This document shows, piece after piece, positions 7,404 through 15,769 of a DNA stretch of 64,000 bases. The stretch comes from Odoribacter sp. Z80 (GTDB lineage: Bacteria > Bacteroidota > Bacteroidia > Bacteroidales > Marinifilaceae), in the NCBI RefSeq assembly GCF_009935865.1, contig NZ_QWEL01000002.1:280426-344425 (forward strand), in the 5' to 3' direction. Every line of letters starts with the position of its first letter. The first letter of the stretch is position 1. Under the pieces are notes generated by a model, which saw only the letters and a program-made list of their open reading frames with translations, made no database searches and was not told the DNA's origin. Position numbers and translations under genes: made by a program.

Positions 7404-10400
7404 TCAGTATATGGTTTGATATTCTTTGAAAATAATGTCGCTGACATATTTACGAGCCGGGCGTTCAGTGGAAATCTGCGCATCCTTAAAACGGCGGGTA
7501 ACGTAAGTTAATATATTTTTCGTGAAGTAAGCCGGAGTTTCGACAATCGCTTCGTTGTGGAAGAATGCATCGTCCACATCTTCTTTTATAAGGAGCAAGA
7601 CAGCCGTTATCTGCTCTTTCTTTTTTGTCCAAGCATAGGTACGAGGTTCGGTATGCTCCCGTTCCTCTCTGTCCGCTTGCTCAGTCAAACGTTTTTCGAC
7701 ACGCACGAACTTAGTGTCACCGTTATAGGCAATCGCCCGCAACGCATCACGCTCGTTCATTTGGCGAATACGTTTCAGTATGCCGTTAATGTTCTGAACG
7801 CGGTCGTGCATATTAAATTCTCCCTCCGATTCCATTTCTTTTTTCTTGAAAAGAGCAAGGAAGTCAGCGAGTATAGAACGATATTCCGGGTCGTCAGGGT
7901 CAACACAAGCATTCAATTGGTTACGTGTGTACGCCACCGATTGTTTGTATTGCTCTTGAAGTTCAAGTTCTTCTTCCCCTTTCTTATAGAACGAAAAGTG
8001 TATATTCTCCAAAGCTGCATTCAGCAGTTGTTTCACGTTTTCGCGATCATTTGAATTTTGCTCATACGCGAGGAGGTCAAGACGATTGCGTGCCGCTTTG
8101 ATAAGATTTGATATTTCCGGTATATCGACAATATCTTTCGCTTCCGGGCTTTCCTGCGAGATTAGCATGTTCTGCACACTGCGCAGTGTTTCTAAACTTT
8201 TGTTGATGGTACGGACTGTGGCAAGGTCGTCCACCAAGTTAAGTTGGCGGGAAAAGATTTGAGGATTGGTCAAGTCATAGTCTGCCAAAGTAACTTTTGC
8301 ATCTGCAACATTTGTCATCGCTTCCTCAATGGTAACAAACAGCCTATCCATTGAAGATGTATTTTCTTGACCAACCTCTTTTTCAAGTTCTTCTTGATAA
8401 TCCTTGTTCGTCTTGCAGTATTCTTCCTCGATATTGGCAAAGTCTACTACATGCCCGAATTTCATAGCCTTATACGGACGATTGACACGTGTAAGCGTTT
8501 GCAATAGGTTGTGTTCCTTGACCATACGGTGCAGGTACAATTTCTTCAATCGTGGAGCATCAAAGCCGGTTTGCAGCATTTGGAAAACAATGAGCAGGTC
8601 AATTTTCCCGTCTTTGAATAAATCAATCCATTTGGAACGGGTGGATTTGTCAAAACTGTCATGCAAGATAAGCGCAGCGCGATAACGCCCTTTTTGCGGT
8701 GAAGTCTTCTTGACCTCCATTTCATTTGCCGAAATACTACAGTAAATTATTTGTCCGTCTTCACCCGTATAATTGTCAAGTTCAGAAGCATCTGCATAGT
8801 TTTCCAAAAATAGCCGATACATCATTATCGCCTGTTCTTTGCTGTTGCATACGGCAAGTGCCCCCAATGATAGGTCAGAGTACTTGCTTCGGAAATCCTG
8901 CAAATCATTGATTATATAGTCAAGTAAAGGATGTACATAGTTCTCGTGTGCATAAACATCGATTTCTTTAACAGTTTGCTTTTTTACCCTTATGCTGTTA
9001 AGGGCTTCTTTCATCGTTATCTTAAAGTTCGAACCGATGTCTTCGCGTATAAGTCGAAGCGTGTAACCGTCTGAAATAGATGCGTTATAATAGTATGTAT
9101 GAATATAATCCCCGAAAATATCTTTGGTATTGTATCCTTCACCGATTATCGGAGTACCCGTCAATGCTATTTTTATAGCATTCTCATCGCTCGCAATCAA
9201 ATTTTTCAAGAAACTGCCCTCAGGATTATAGTTTCGGTGTGCTTCATCAATAAAGTAAATGCGCTTCACCTTGACATTATACGCATTTTTGGCAAGTGCC
9301 CGACTGTCCTTGGAGAATTTGTGAATATTGACAACCGTTATTTCTAATTTACCCTCTTTGTTTTGGGTGGTCACACCATCCTTTATCAGCTTGGCAAAGT
9401 CTTCTTTACTTTGAACAGGGTTGACTTTCAGTCCCCTGCGAGTAAACTCTTTTTGAGCCTGTTCCAAAAGGTCGATGCGGTCTACAATAAAGAAAAACTG
9501 TGGAACAATGCCTTGCTGAGAATAATAATCGGTCAGATATTTGACATTGAAATACGCCAACGCAGTCTTTCCGCTACCTTGCGTATGCCAAATAATACCC
9601 TTGTGCTCCCCTTTATCAAGGTGGCGTTCAATCGCTTTTGTGGCGAACACTTGCGGATAGCGCATAACATGCTTTTGCAATCCGTTGGGGTGGTCTACAT
9701 AAGCGATACCATAGCGCAAGAAAAAATAGAAACGTTCAAAACTGAACAAACTTTCGCAGAGACGCTTTGTTGGTGTTTCGGCTTTGCAATTCGTTTTATA
9801 GTCGCTATTGTTTTTGTATTGAGGCACATTATTGTCACGCAGCAATATTTCTTCGTCTTCAGGAGTAACGGGATGGTATCTTTTCTGAATAGGGAAACTG
9901 TTTTGTCCTTCCTCGCGAAAGCAATTATAGAGAGTATTCGTTTTACCGATGGTTGCATAATAAGCCCCTTGTTTCAATTGATCGTCATATTCCATATCGT
10001 TGCTGAATACCATTATCTGCGTGATATTCAAAAAACGGCAGAAATGAGGATTGGCAAACCTCGTCTTCATACGCTTACGTTCGGCATCAACTCCTTCGTG
10101 ATTGTTCTCCTTTTTTACTTCGATAAAAGCCAAAGGCAAACCATTGATAAAGATGGTTATGTCCGGGCGAAAGTTGTCGCTTGACAAATCACCGCAAGTC
10201 ATTTCGGTGGCTACTTGGAACGTGTTGTTACGAATGAAGTTCGTGGGAGAAGATAAATCAATTATTTTGTCCGTTGTGTCAAGTAATATTTCTTTATAAA
10301 ACTGCCTGCCAAGATCATCATTGTTAAGCGACTTCTGAATGCGGTGAAGCATGGCGTCTGCATCATCCTGTGTAGATTGAGGATTCAAGCGCAAATAGGC

Positions 10401-10568
10401 TTCCGAAAACGGTTGGAGTAAGATGTTCGTGAGAGTATCGGATTCCGTTTTGGGTATTGTCACATATTTGGTGGACAATCCCCGTTGGGATATGTATTTA
10501 TACCCCATCCCCATAAGATGCATAAGGGTGGGAAATTTCACTCTGCTATCTTCACAAAATGCGCCCAT
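7404..10568 (-). CDS. hsdR: Type I restriction endonuclease/translocase HsdR
   Basis: This 1054-residue motor and nuclease subunit carries an N-terminal PD-(D/E)XK nuclease (F-R-P-D-I-T-I-F, then A-F-I-E-V-K-K, about residues 133-155) and a superfamily 2 helicase core with Walker A G-S-G-K-T in I-I-W-H-T-Q-G-S-G-K-T (about 330), D-E-A-H box in Y-F-I-D-E-A-H-R, and A-L-T-G-T-P. The C-terminal helical region probably contacts the methylase core. It is first in the operon. The ATG at 10566-10568 is used; upstream lie a hairpin and a -7 box in the leader. No frameshift is seen, so the system looks active. Confidence 0.95.
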   Translation of the reverse strand: MGAFCEDSRVKFPTLMHLMGMGYKYISQRGLSTKYVTIPKTESDTLTNILLQPFSEAYLRLNPQSTQDDADAMLHRIQKSLNNDDLGRQFYKEILLDTTDKIIDLSSPTNFIRNNTFQVATEMTCGDLSSDNFRPDITIFINGLPLAFIEVKKENNHEGVDAERKRMKTRFANPHFCRFLNITQIMVFSNDMEYDDQLKQGAYYATIGKTNTLYNCFREEGQNSFPIQKRYHPVTPEDEEILLRDNNVPQYKNNSDYKTNCKAETPTKRLCESLFSFERFYFFLRYGIAYVDHPNGLQKHVMRYPQVFATKAIERHLDKGEHKGIIWHTQGSGKTALAYFNVKYLTDYYSQQGIVPQFFFIVDRIDLLEQAQKEFTRRGLKVNPVQSKEDFAKLIKDGVTTQNKEGKLEITVVNIHKFSKDSRALAKNAYNVKVKRIYFIDEAHRNYNPEGSFLKNLIASDENAIKIALTGTPIIGEGYNTKDIFGDYIHTYYYNASISDGYTLRLIREDIGSNFKITMKEALNSIRVKKQTVKEIDVYAHENYVHPLLDYIINDLQDFRSKYSDLSLGALAVCNSKEQAIMMYRLFLENYADASELDNYTGEDGQIIYCSISANEMEVKKTSPQKGRYRAALILHDSFDKSTRSKWIDLFKDGKIDLLIVFQMLQTGFDAPRLKKLYLHRMVKEHNLLQTLTRVNRPYKAMKFGHVVDFANIEEEYCKTNKDYQEELEKEVGQENTSSMDRLFVTIEEAMTNVADAKVTLADYDLTNPQIFSRQLNLVDDLATVRTINKSLETLRSVQNMLISQESPEAKDIVDIPEISNLIKAARNRLDLLAYEQNSNDRENVKQLLNAALENIHFSFYKKGEEELELQEQYKQSVAYTRNQLNACVDPDDPEYRSILADFLALFKKKEMESEGEFNMHDRVQNINGILKRIRQMNERDALRAIAYNGDTKFVRVEKRLTEQADREEREHTEPRTYAWTKKKEQITAVLLLIKEDVDDAFFHNEAIVETPAYFTKNILTYVTRRFKDAQISTERPARKYVSDIIFKEYQTIY

Positions 10569-10590
10569 TGCTTATTTCGTATATTAAAGC

Positions 10591-10650
10591 AAAACACCTT
10601 CGCTATCTTTGCGAGGCTGACCAAAGCCTATCAGATAGTGAAGGTGTTTT
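10591..10650 (-). other. Hairpin in the hsdR leader (possible attenuator)
   Basis: An 18-bp stem (10591-10608 with 10633-10650, one G-U-type mismatch) encloses a smaller stem (CTTTG with CAAAG). On the minus strand it sits 23 bp before the hsdR start and ends in TTTT; on the plus strand it also ends in a T run. It could be a terminator for genes on either side or an attenuator in the hsdR 5' leader. Confidence 0.55.
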
Positions 10651-10705
10651 TATATCTTGGTGTTAATATTTTATTTCAGGTCATTAACGCATTATTTAGC
10701 AAATG

Positions 10706-10713
10706 CAAAGTTA
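10706..10713 (-). promoter_or_regulatory. Candidate -7 promoter box for the hsd operon
   Basis: TAACTTTG on the minus strand fits TAnnTTTG. The transcript would start near 10698 and give a leader of about 130 nt containing the 10591-10650 hairpin. No convincing -33 box is visible. Confidence 0.4.
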
Positions 10714-10836
10714 GCACTTTTTATTGATATCCATTACACTTTTGAGAATTAAGTTTATAAGAATCTTGCAGCACGATGTAAATACTGGGTTCTATATTTG
10801 GGTGTTAATGATTCGTTAATTTTAGCATGTTTATCT

Positions 10837-11028
10837 TTTCCATGGAAATTCAATCTCCCGACTTTGGAGGTGAGATTGTCCGCACGGACGGCAAGGCTTT
10901 TCGAACTGCTCAAATCTTTTTGAGCGGCTGGAAAGACATCTTGCTGTGTTCCTGCGGACACGCTTTCGGGAGTAACCCGAAAGGTTTTGAGTTACTCAAA
11001 ACATACCTTGCCATGTTCGAGTGAACAT
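10837..11028. other. Cluster of short hairpins in a non-coding stretch
   Basis: Within 192 bp there are at least seven short perfect inverted repeats: 10837-10848 (TTTCCATGGAAA), 10851-10857/10872-10878, 10878-10882/10885-10889, 10908-10914/10919-10925, 10963-10970/10976-10983, 10985-10992/10994-11001 and 11013-11018/11023-11028. A plus-strand frame is open across part of it but resembles no protein I know. The stretch could be a structured RNA, a transfer or replication origin, or the remains of a mobile element. Confidence 0.5.
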
Positions 11029-11546
11029 ATACGGAAATGGTGTTGTAACCCTCCTGTCTATAATCAATATTTTCACTATACCTACTGGATTAAAAGAATC
11101 AGCTATACTTACTTTGCCAAGTGTGCCAGACATTCCGAATTGCTGTTTTCGTTCCTGCACTTGCCAAACACTAACTCCCCTTATATTATTTCCCCTTTTC
11201 GGTCGGTGGGTGGCGGGGTGGTCGTTTCCGTTTTCAAAGGCTTTTCTTGCATGGGGCGGTCGGATACAAGGTTTTCCCGATAAATACGCTCGCAGCGAAG
11301 CGAGAGGAAGATTTGTCGGGAAACGGCATAGCCGCCTGACCTTGAAGCCGACTATTAGCCCCGTGCTTACTTTGCCTTTGTAAACGGGAATGATTGCTCC
11401 GCTTTTCCTACGGCAAGGAAATTATCCTTTGCTTTTTCCGCTTTTTGGCAGAAAGTTCTGTCGTATTGGTTTATTGATTTCAATACGTCACTCCGTCAGA
11501 CATATCAACTTGTTGGCATGATGATATGCTTGCTTGTTGATATTCA
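11029..11546. other. Non-coding island DNA between hairpin cluster and HTH gene
   Basis: No gene is supported. The sequence has open frames without recognisable protein features. It resembles the non-coding spacer often found beside integrases of Bacteroidetes mobile elements, but I cannot assign a function. Confidence 0.35.
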
Positions 11547-11939
11547 TCACGCTTTCCAACGGCTGTTGGAATTGCCGTCTGAAACAACCGACACGAATAC
11601 CGTCGTTTTCTCTTTTCGCCCGTGTATAATCCTTTCCAACAATGCCTTGCGGACTTTTGTAGCTCCGAACGACTCGATACGGAATGCGAGGGCGGCTATC
11701 GTTTCGAGGTTGTAAACCTCCGCACTATATTTATCCGATATGCGGATAATGCGCTTTATGTCATATATACTCAAAACTCCGTTTTTGCAGAGAGCATTTA
11801 TCCCTGCCCGAACCGTCGGAGCTGTAACCCCGAACAGTTCGCAGATTTCCCACTCGCTCATGGCGATTGCGTCTATATCGGTAGGCATGGTGATATTGCC
11901 ATGCTCGTCTATCTTGATAAGATTTCTTTCTTTGTTCAT
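11547..11939 (-). CDS. Small helix-turn-helix protein next to the integrase
   Basis: A 130-residue protein starting M-N-K-E-R-N-L-I-K-I-D. A helix-turn-helix is visible around residues 27-57 (S-E-W-E-I-C-E-L-F-G-V-T-A-P-T-V-R-A), followed by a mixed C-terminal part with A-L-A-F-R-I-E-S-F-G. Small DNA-binding proteins of this kind accompany integrases in Bacteroidetes integrative elements and may act as excision or transfer regulators; that role is inferred. The frame could extend back to a TTG at 11963, overlapping the integrase stop, but the ATG at 11937-11939 is the better start. It is transcribed with the integrase upstream. Confidence 0.65.
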   Translation of the reverse strand: MNKERNLIKIDEHGNITMPTDIDAIAMSEWEICELFGVTAPTVRAGINALCKNGVLSIYDIKRIIRISDKYSAEVYNLETIAALAFRIESFGATKVRKALLERIIHGRKEKTTVFVSVVSDGNSNSRWKA

Positions 11940-11959
11940 TGCTGTTTGTTTTAAGGTTA

Positions 11960-13192
11960 TCAAATGTTACTGCAAATATCCTTCTCCATATCCGCCAACT
12001 TGTGTGACAGGGTTTCCATGTCCTGACTTATCTTTTGGGCGGTGATTTTTGCGTATAGCTGGGTAGTCTTTATATTGGTGTGTCCCAATAGTCTGCTGAC
12101 CGTTTCAATCGGTACTCCATTGGATAACAGCACGGTCGTGGCGTTCGTGTGCCTTGCCACATGTGTGCTGAGCCGTGTTTTGAAACCGCATTGTCTGCCG
12201 ATTTCTTTCAGTATCTTGTTGCAAGTGGTATTGCTCGGCATGGGAAACAATTTGTTATCTCTCGTTAAGCCCCTGTATTTCTCTATTATCTTTTGGGGAA
12301 CGTCCAACAGGCGGATATTGGATTCCGTGTTGGTTTTCTTTCTTCGGGTGATAATCCACAGATTACCGTCGAAGAATGTTTGAAGGTTGTCCGTTGTGAG
12401 GTTCTTCACATCGGAATACGCCAGCCCCGTGAAAACGGAAAAGATGAACAAGTCCCTTACCAATTCATGATAGGTGTTCTTCATTGGGGCATCCATGAGT
12501 GTCTGTATCTCCGATTTGGTGAGATAGCCCCTGTCCACGCTTTCGGGAGAGTTGATATATCCCGCAAAGGGATTGAACGGCAGACGACCGTCATTTCTCG
12601 CTATGGAAATGATATGCTTTAACACAATCATATAGCCCCACACGGTATTGGTGCAGCATTTCTTCTCCGTCCGCAGAAAATACTCGAAGTCGTTGATGAA
12701 CGTGAGATTCAACTCTTTCAGGGGAATGTCATCACGCTTGTAAGTGTGCGGGATAAATTCGTGGAGATGCTTGCATACGGTTATATACCGTTGGAATGTA
12801 CCCTTTGCCCTGCTGTGTCCCACTTTCTTGGCGAACTCGGTGTTGTGCTGCTCAAACAGCTTTAACAAGGTTTCATGCTTGACACCGATACCGAGATAGG
12901 CATCTTTCAGTTTGGCGGCAGTGACATAACCGTCCGTCTGCATCAGTTCCTGATAGCGGCGGTTCACTTCCACACGGATTTTATCAACGGCACGGTTGAT
13001 TCGCTGCGCTTCGACACTCTTGCCCGAAGCACGGTTGTTCTTCACGTCCCACAGCCGCAAGGGAACATCCATCTTGCAGCTGAACTGTTTAATCTCTCCG
13101 TCCACCGTAAGGCGGCACATCAATGGCAGGTTGCCGTTGGGCTTCTCGCTGCCTTTCTTCACATAAAACAATACTTTGAATGTACTTCTCAT
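11960..13192 (-). CDS. Integrase of a CTnDOT-like integrative element (tyrosine recombinase)
   Basis: This 410-residue site-specific integrase has an N-terminal arm-binding domain (about 1-100), a SAM-like core-binding domain (105-210) and a catalytic domain. Visible catalytic residues are H344-x-x-R347 (STHVARHT), G-H at 370-371 and Tyr380 in T-T-Q-L-Y-A-K. The first canonical Arg is absent: the motif reads T-G-L-A-Y-S-D (255-261) with Ala258 in that place, a departure also known in the CTnDOT integrase group. It marks the right edge of the island; host-type genes begin at 13546. The attachment site itself could not be identified. Confidence 0.9.
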   Translation of the reverse strand: MRSTFKVLFYVKKGSEKPNGNLPLMCRLTVDGEIKQFSCKMDVPLRLWDVKNNRASGKSVEAQRINRAVDKIRVEVNRRYQELMQTDGYVTAAKLKDAYLGIGVKHETLLKLFEQHNTEFAKKVGHSRAKGTFQRYITVCKHLHEFIPHTYKRDDIPLKELNLTFINDFEYFLRTEKKCCTNTVWGYMIVLKHIISIARNDGRLPFNPFAGYINSPESVDRGYLTKSEIQTLMDAPMKNTYHELVRDLFIFSVFTGLAYSDVKNLTTDNLQTFFDGNLWIITRRKKTNTESNIRLLDVPQKIIEKYRGLTRDNKLFPMPSNTTCNKILKEIGRQCGFKTRLSTHVARHTNATTVLLSNGVPIETVSRLLGHTNIKTTQLYAKITAQKISQDMETLSHKLADMEKDICSNI

Positions 13193-13545
13193 AACTCACT
13201 CCTTTTTGGGTTACAAAACTATATTACAGTGTGTTACCGATAGCTAGGAAAAGTTACGCAGAACGCAGAAAAACAAGCACTTGGCAAGAAATCTGTCCTA
13301 TCGGCACGGTAATGAGGTAGTAACTGAACTCTTGCACTTAGTGGCTTTCGCACGGCTTGAAATGGCTTTATACAAACCAAAAAGAAAAGCGTAACGAACG
13401 CTATTCCAGTTCATTCGCTACGCTTTTCTCAATTTTGCTATTCCGTTAGCTGTTTATTTTACAATCCAAACACCTGGTAATGTAATACCTATCATCAGAA
13501 TTGAAATACAATCCAACAAAGCAATGCAAAGACAGAGAATCTCAT
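13193..13545. other. Island/chromosome boundary spacer
   Basis: This spacer separates the integrase from the ABC permease gene. It holds a minus-strand TAGTTTTG box (13214-13221) that may drive the integrase and the terminator at 13383-13429. One end of the integrated element should lie here, but no duplicated attachment sequence can be recognised without the other end. Confidence 0.4.
13383..13429 (-). terminator. Intrinsic terminator of the large leftward envelope operon
   Basis: A 16-bp stem (13383-13398 with 13414-13429, one wobble pair) is followed, on the minus strand, by a run of T. It lies about 115 bp after the stop of the last ABC permease gene and is correctly oriented to end that operon. 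Confidence 0.7.
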
Positions 13546-15759
13546 TTACTTCCTCTTCCGCCGGACAAGCACCACACTAGCCACCACCGCAATCAACAAC
13601 GGTATTCCCCACATCAGGATTATTTTCACCACACCAAACATCCTGGTACTCAAATAAAGCGTATTATCAATCGCTTCCGGACGGGTCATATCCAATGGAT
13701 ATTCATTATTAGCTAACCAGGAAAACGCTCCGGTCATAAAACTGAAATTACCGGCATTTATACCTGTTCTTTCCCTTCTGATTTCGCCGGCACTGAACAA
13801 ATCGGCATCCCCGGCAATCAAAATCCGCTGCTCTTTACCCTGAACCGTCCGCCGCAACGCCACCACCAAAGGCTCTCCGGAACCCGGAACTTCAACAACA
13901 GGGATACACTCAAAATCACTGTCACTGGTCTCCAAAGCAAGACAACCGTCCAACACCACTTTCCCCCGGTGTTTATACAAATCTTTCCCTAATCCCAATT
14001 GTTTTACGGAAACCTCCGTTATCTCACCGGGAATCAGTTCCGGGGCATAATCCGGCAACTCCTGCTGATGCACAAATACAGAATCCAACTGTACTCCAGT
14101 ACCCGCCAACAACCGGTTCAATATCCTCCGGCTGTTCATTTCACCCGTCACCAACGCATTCCCTCCTGCTGCAAGATAAGCTTCTACTTTTTGCAATTCT
14201 TCCGGAGTATACTCCTCCTGCGGGTCAGCAATCACCAGAATATCCACTCCTTCCAGATTCTCACCCACCCCGGTCATTGCCCTTACCCCGAAATCAAATC
14301 CCTGGTTACTCAATGCACCCCTGTCATTACGGACCACCAGCAAATAATAATTCCGGTCACCCGTATGAGCAATACTACGCTCCCCGTGTCCGGTTAAAAA
14401 GCAAACATGCGGCACATCGGTAACCAACCGTTTCAAAACAGTTGCAATCTCTCTTTCAGACGGGACATAATTATTATCATCAAAAAAACGAAGAAAAGCT
14501 TTCCTGCCATTTTCCCGTTCCACCACATACACCAACCGATTCCCTTCTTTCGACAAATCAAGCTTTTCCCGAATTTGTTCCGGCGTCAGAAATTCATCCG
14601 CATCCAAATCCTCCTCCCGGCAAATCTTCAGCATCTTATCCTGTACGGACCAATCCGTCCTTGCCAAATCCGGACGCATATCATCACAATCATCATAATA
14701 ATAGACATAATTCAACTTTATATCCGGCTTAAAACGGATAAAAGGTTTAAACATAGCGTAATTCTTCATCCGGAACGCCGGCATCCCTTCCTTAAAACGA
14801 CGGTCCAACAGATTCACATACAACGTAAAAGTCACTTCATCATCCAACTCAGCCATAAACTCCTGTGCCTTTACCGGAATCGTATTCTTTTGGATATAAG
14901 TGACATCCCAATACTTCATCAAAACGGGACGGGTAGAGAGATAACCCACTGACAGAGCCACTACCACCACCAGTACAAAAGGCAATACCTTCACCACTTT
15001 CGAATCATTTCGTCTCTCCGAGCGCAACTTCAAAATAGTTAGCACGACAAACAAAACAATCACCACCACAAAATAAACAACATCTTCCAGTCCGATAAGC
15101 CCTTGTACAAAATTTCCGCTACGACCGGACAAAGCCAGCCACCAGGTAATCTCCCTTACAAAATCAATATCCTGACCCACCCCCTGTAAATAATTCAACA
15201 CGGTAAGCACTAATAAAGTCCCGATTGCCGCAACAATTTGATAAGGAGTCAGACTGGACATAAACAACCCGATTGCCGCATACGTACAATAAAGCAGATA
15301 AATGCCTGCAATTCCGGAAATCACCCACGGGATATCGAAATCTTTTACCCAGCAGGCTCCGCAAACACCCAACAACACCAATACAGCCAGCAACACCACA
15401 CCAAAAACCATCATAGCCAGGTATTTTCCCCAAATAATCTTCTGACAGCCTATCGGCGAAGAATATAATAATTTGACCGACCCCAGATTATATTCCCTGC
15501 TCATCAATCCCATTGTCAACAAAGGAATATACCACAACAAATTCCCCATTATTGCAGAAAAAACACCATCTATCATCAAAATATAAGTCTGAAACTGCTG
15601 GTGTTCCACTCCCATTTCCCGGTTTTCCAACAACCTGCCCAACGCATCACAAAATGCCATCCCCGATTGAAAAGTAAACAAACACAATAACAACCAAGCA
15701 ATGGGTGAATAAAATAACATGCGCAATTCCGCATACGCAATATGAAATACTGTTTTCAT
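13546..15759 (-). CDS. ABC-2 permease fused to GldG-like extracytoplasmic domain (second copy)
   Basis: This 737-residue protein has an N-terminal ABC-2 membrane domain (about six helices, residues 15-245, with G-L-M-S-R-E-Y and W-G-K-Y-L-A-M-M), a further helix near 265, a large GldG/DUF4350-like extracytoplasmic part (about 290-700, with L-T-G-H-G-E-R and A-D-P-Q), a C-terminal helix and a basic R-R-K-R-K end. In gliding bacteria GldF and GldG are separate proteins that pair with the GldA ATPase; here both parts are fused. It follows its paralogue (15770-18007) by 10 bp. Together with the ATPase at 18027 the two probably form a heterodimeric transporter. The substrate is unknown. Confidence 0.8.
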   Translation of the reverse strand: MKTVFHIAYAELRMLFYSPIAWLLLCLFTFQSGMAFCDALGRLLENREMGVEHQQFQTYILMIDGVFSAIMGNLLWYIPLLTMGLMSREYNLGSVKLLYSSPIGCQKIIWGKYLAMMVFGVVLLAVLVLLGVCGACWVKDFDIPWVISGIAGIYLLYCTYAAIGLFMSSLTPYQIVAAIGTLLVLTVLNYLQGVGQDIDFVREITWWLALSGRSGNFVQGLIGLEDVVYFVVVIVLFVVLTILKLRSERRNDSKVVKVLPFVLVVVVALSVGYLSTRPVLMKYWDVTYIQKNTIPVKAQEFMAELDDEVTFTLYVNLLDRRFKEGMPAFRMKNYAMFKPFIRFKPDIKLNYVYYYDDCDDMRPDLARTDWSVQDKMLKICREEDLDADEFLTPEQIREKLDLSKEGNRLVYVVERENGRKAFLRFFDDNNYVPSEREIATVLKRLVTDVPHVCFLTGHGERSIAHTGDRNYYLLVVRNDRGALSNQGFDFGVRAMTGVGENLEGVDILVIADPQEEYTPEELQKVEAYLAAGGNALVTGEMNSRRILNRLLAGTGVQLDSVFVHQQELPDYAPELIPGEITEVSVKQLGLGKDLYKHRGKVVLDGCLALETSDSDFECIPVVEVPGSGEPLVVALRRTVQGKEQRILIAGDADLFSAGEIRRERTGINAGNFSFMTGAFSWLANNEYPLDMTRPEAIDNTLYLSTRMFGVVKIILMWGIPLLIAVVASVVLVRRKRK

Positions 15760-15769
15760 AACTTATCGT

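Noticed and set aside
10604..10611. Plus-strand TATCTTTG box in the hsdR leader hairpin
   Set aside because: It matches the -7 consensus but faces no gene to the right and lies inside a hairpin stem.
10827..11383. Overlapping plus-strand frames in the hairpin-rich spacer
   Set aside because: Short, with low protein character and crossing several hairpins; more likely non-coding.
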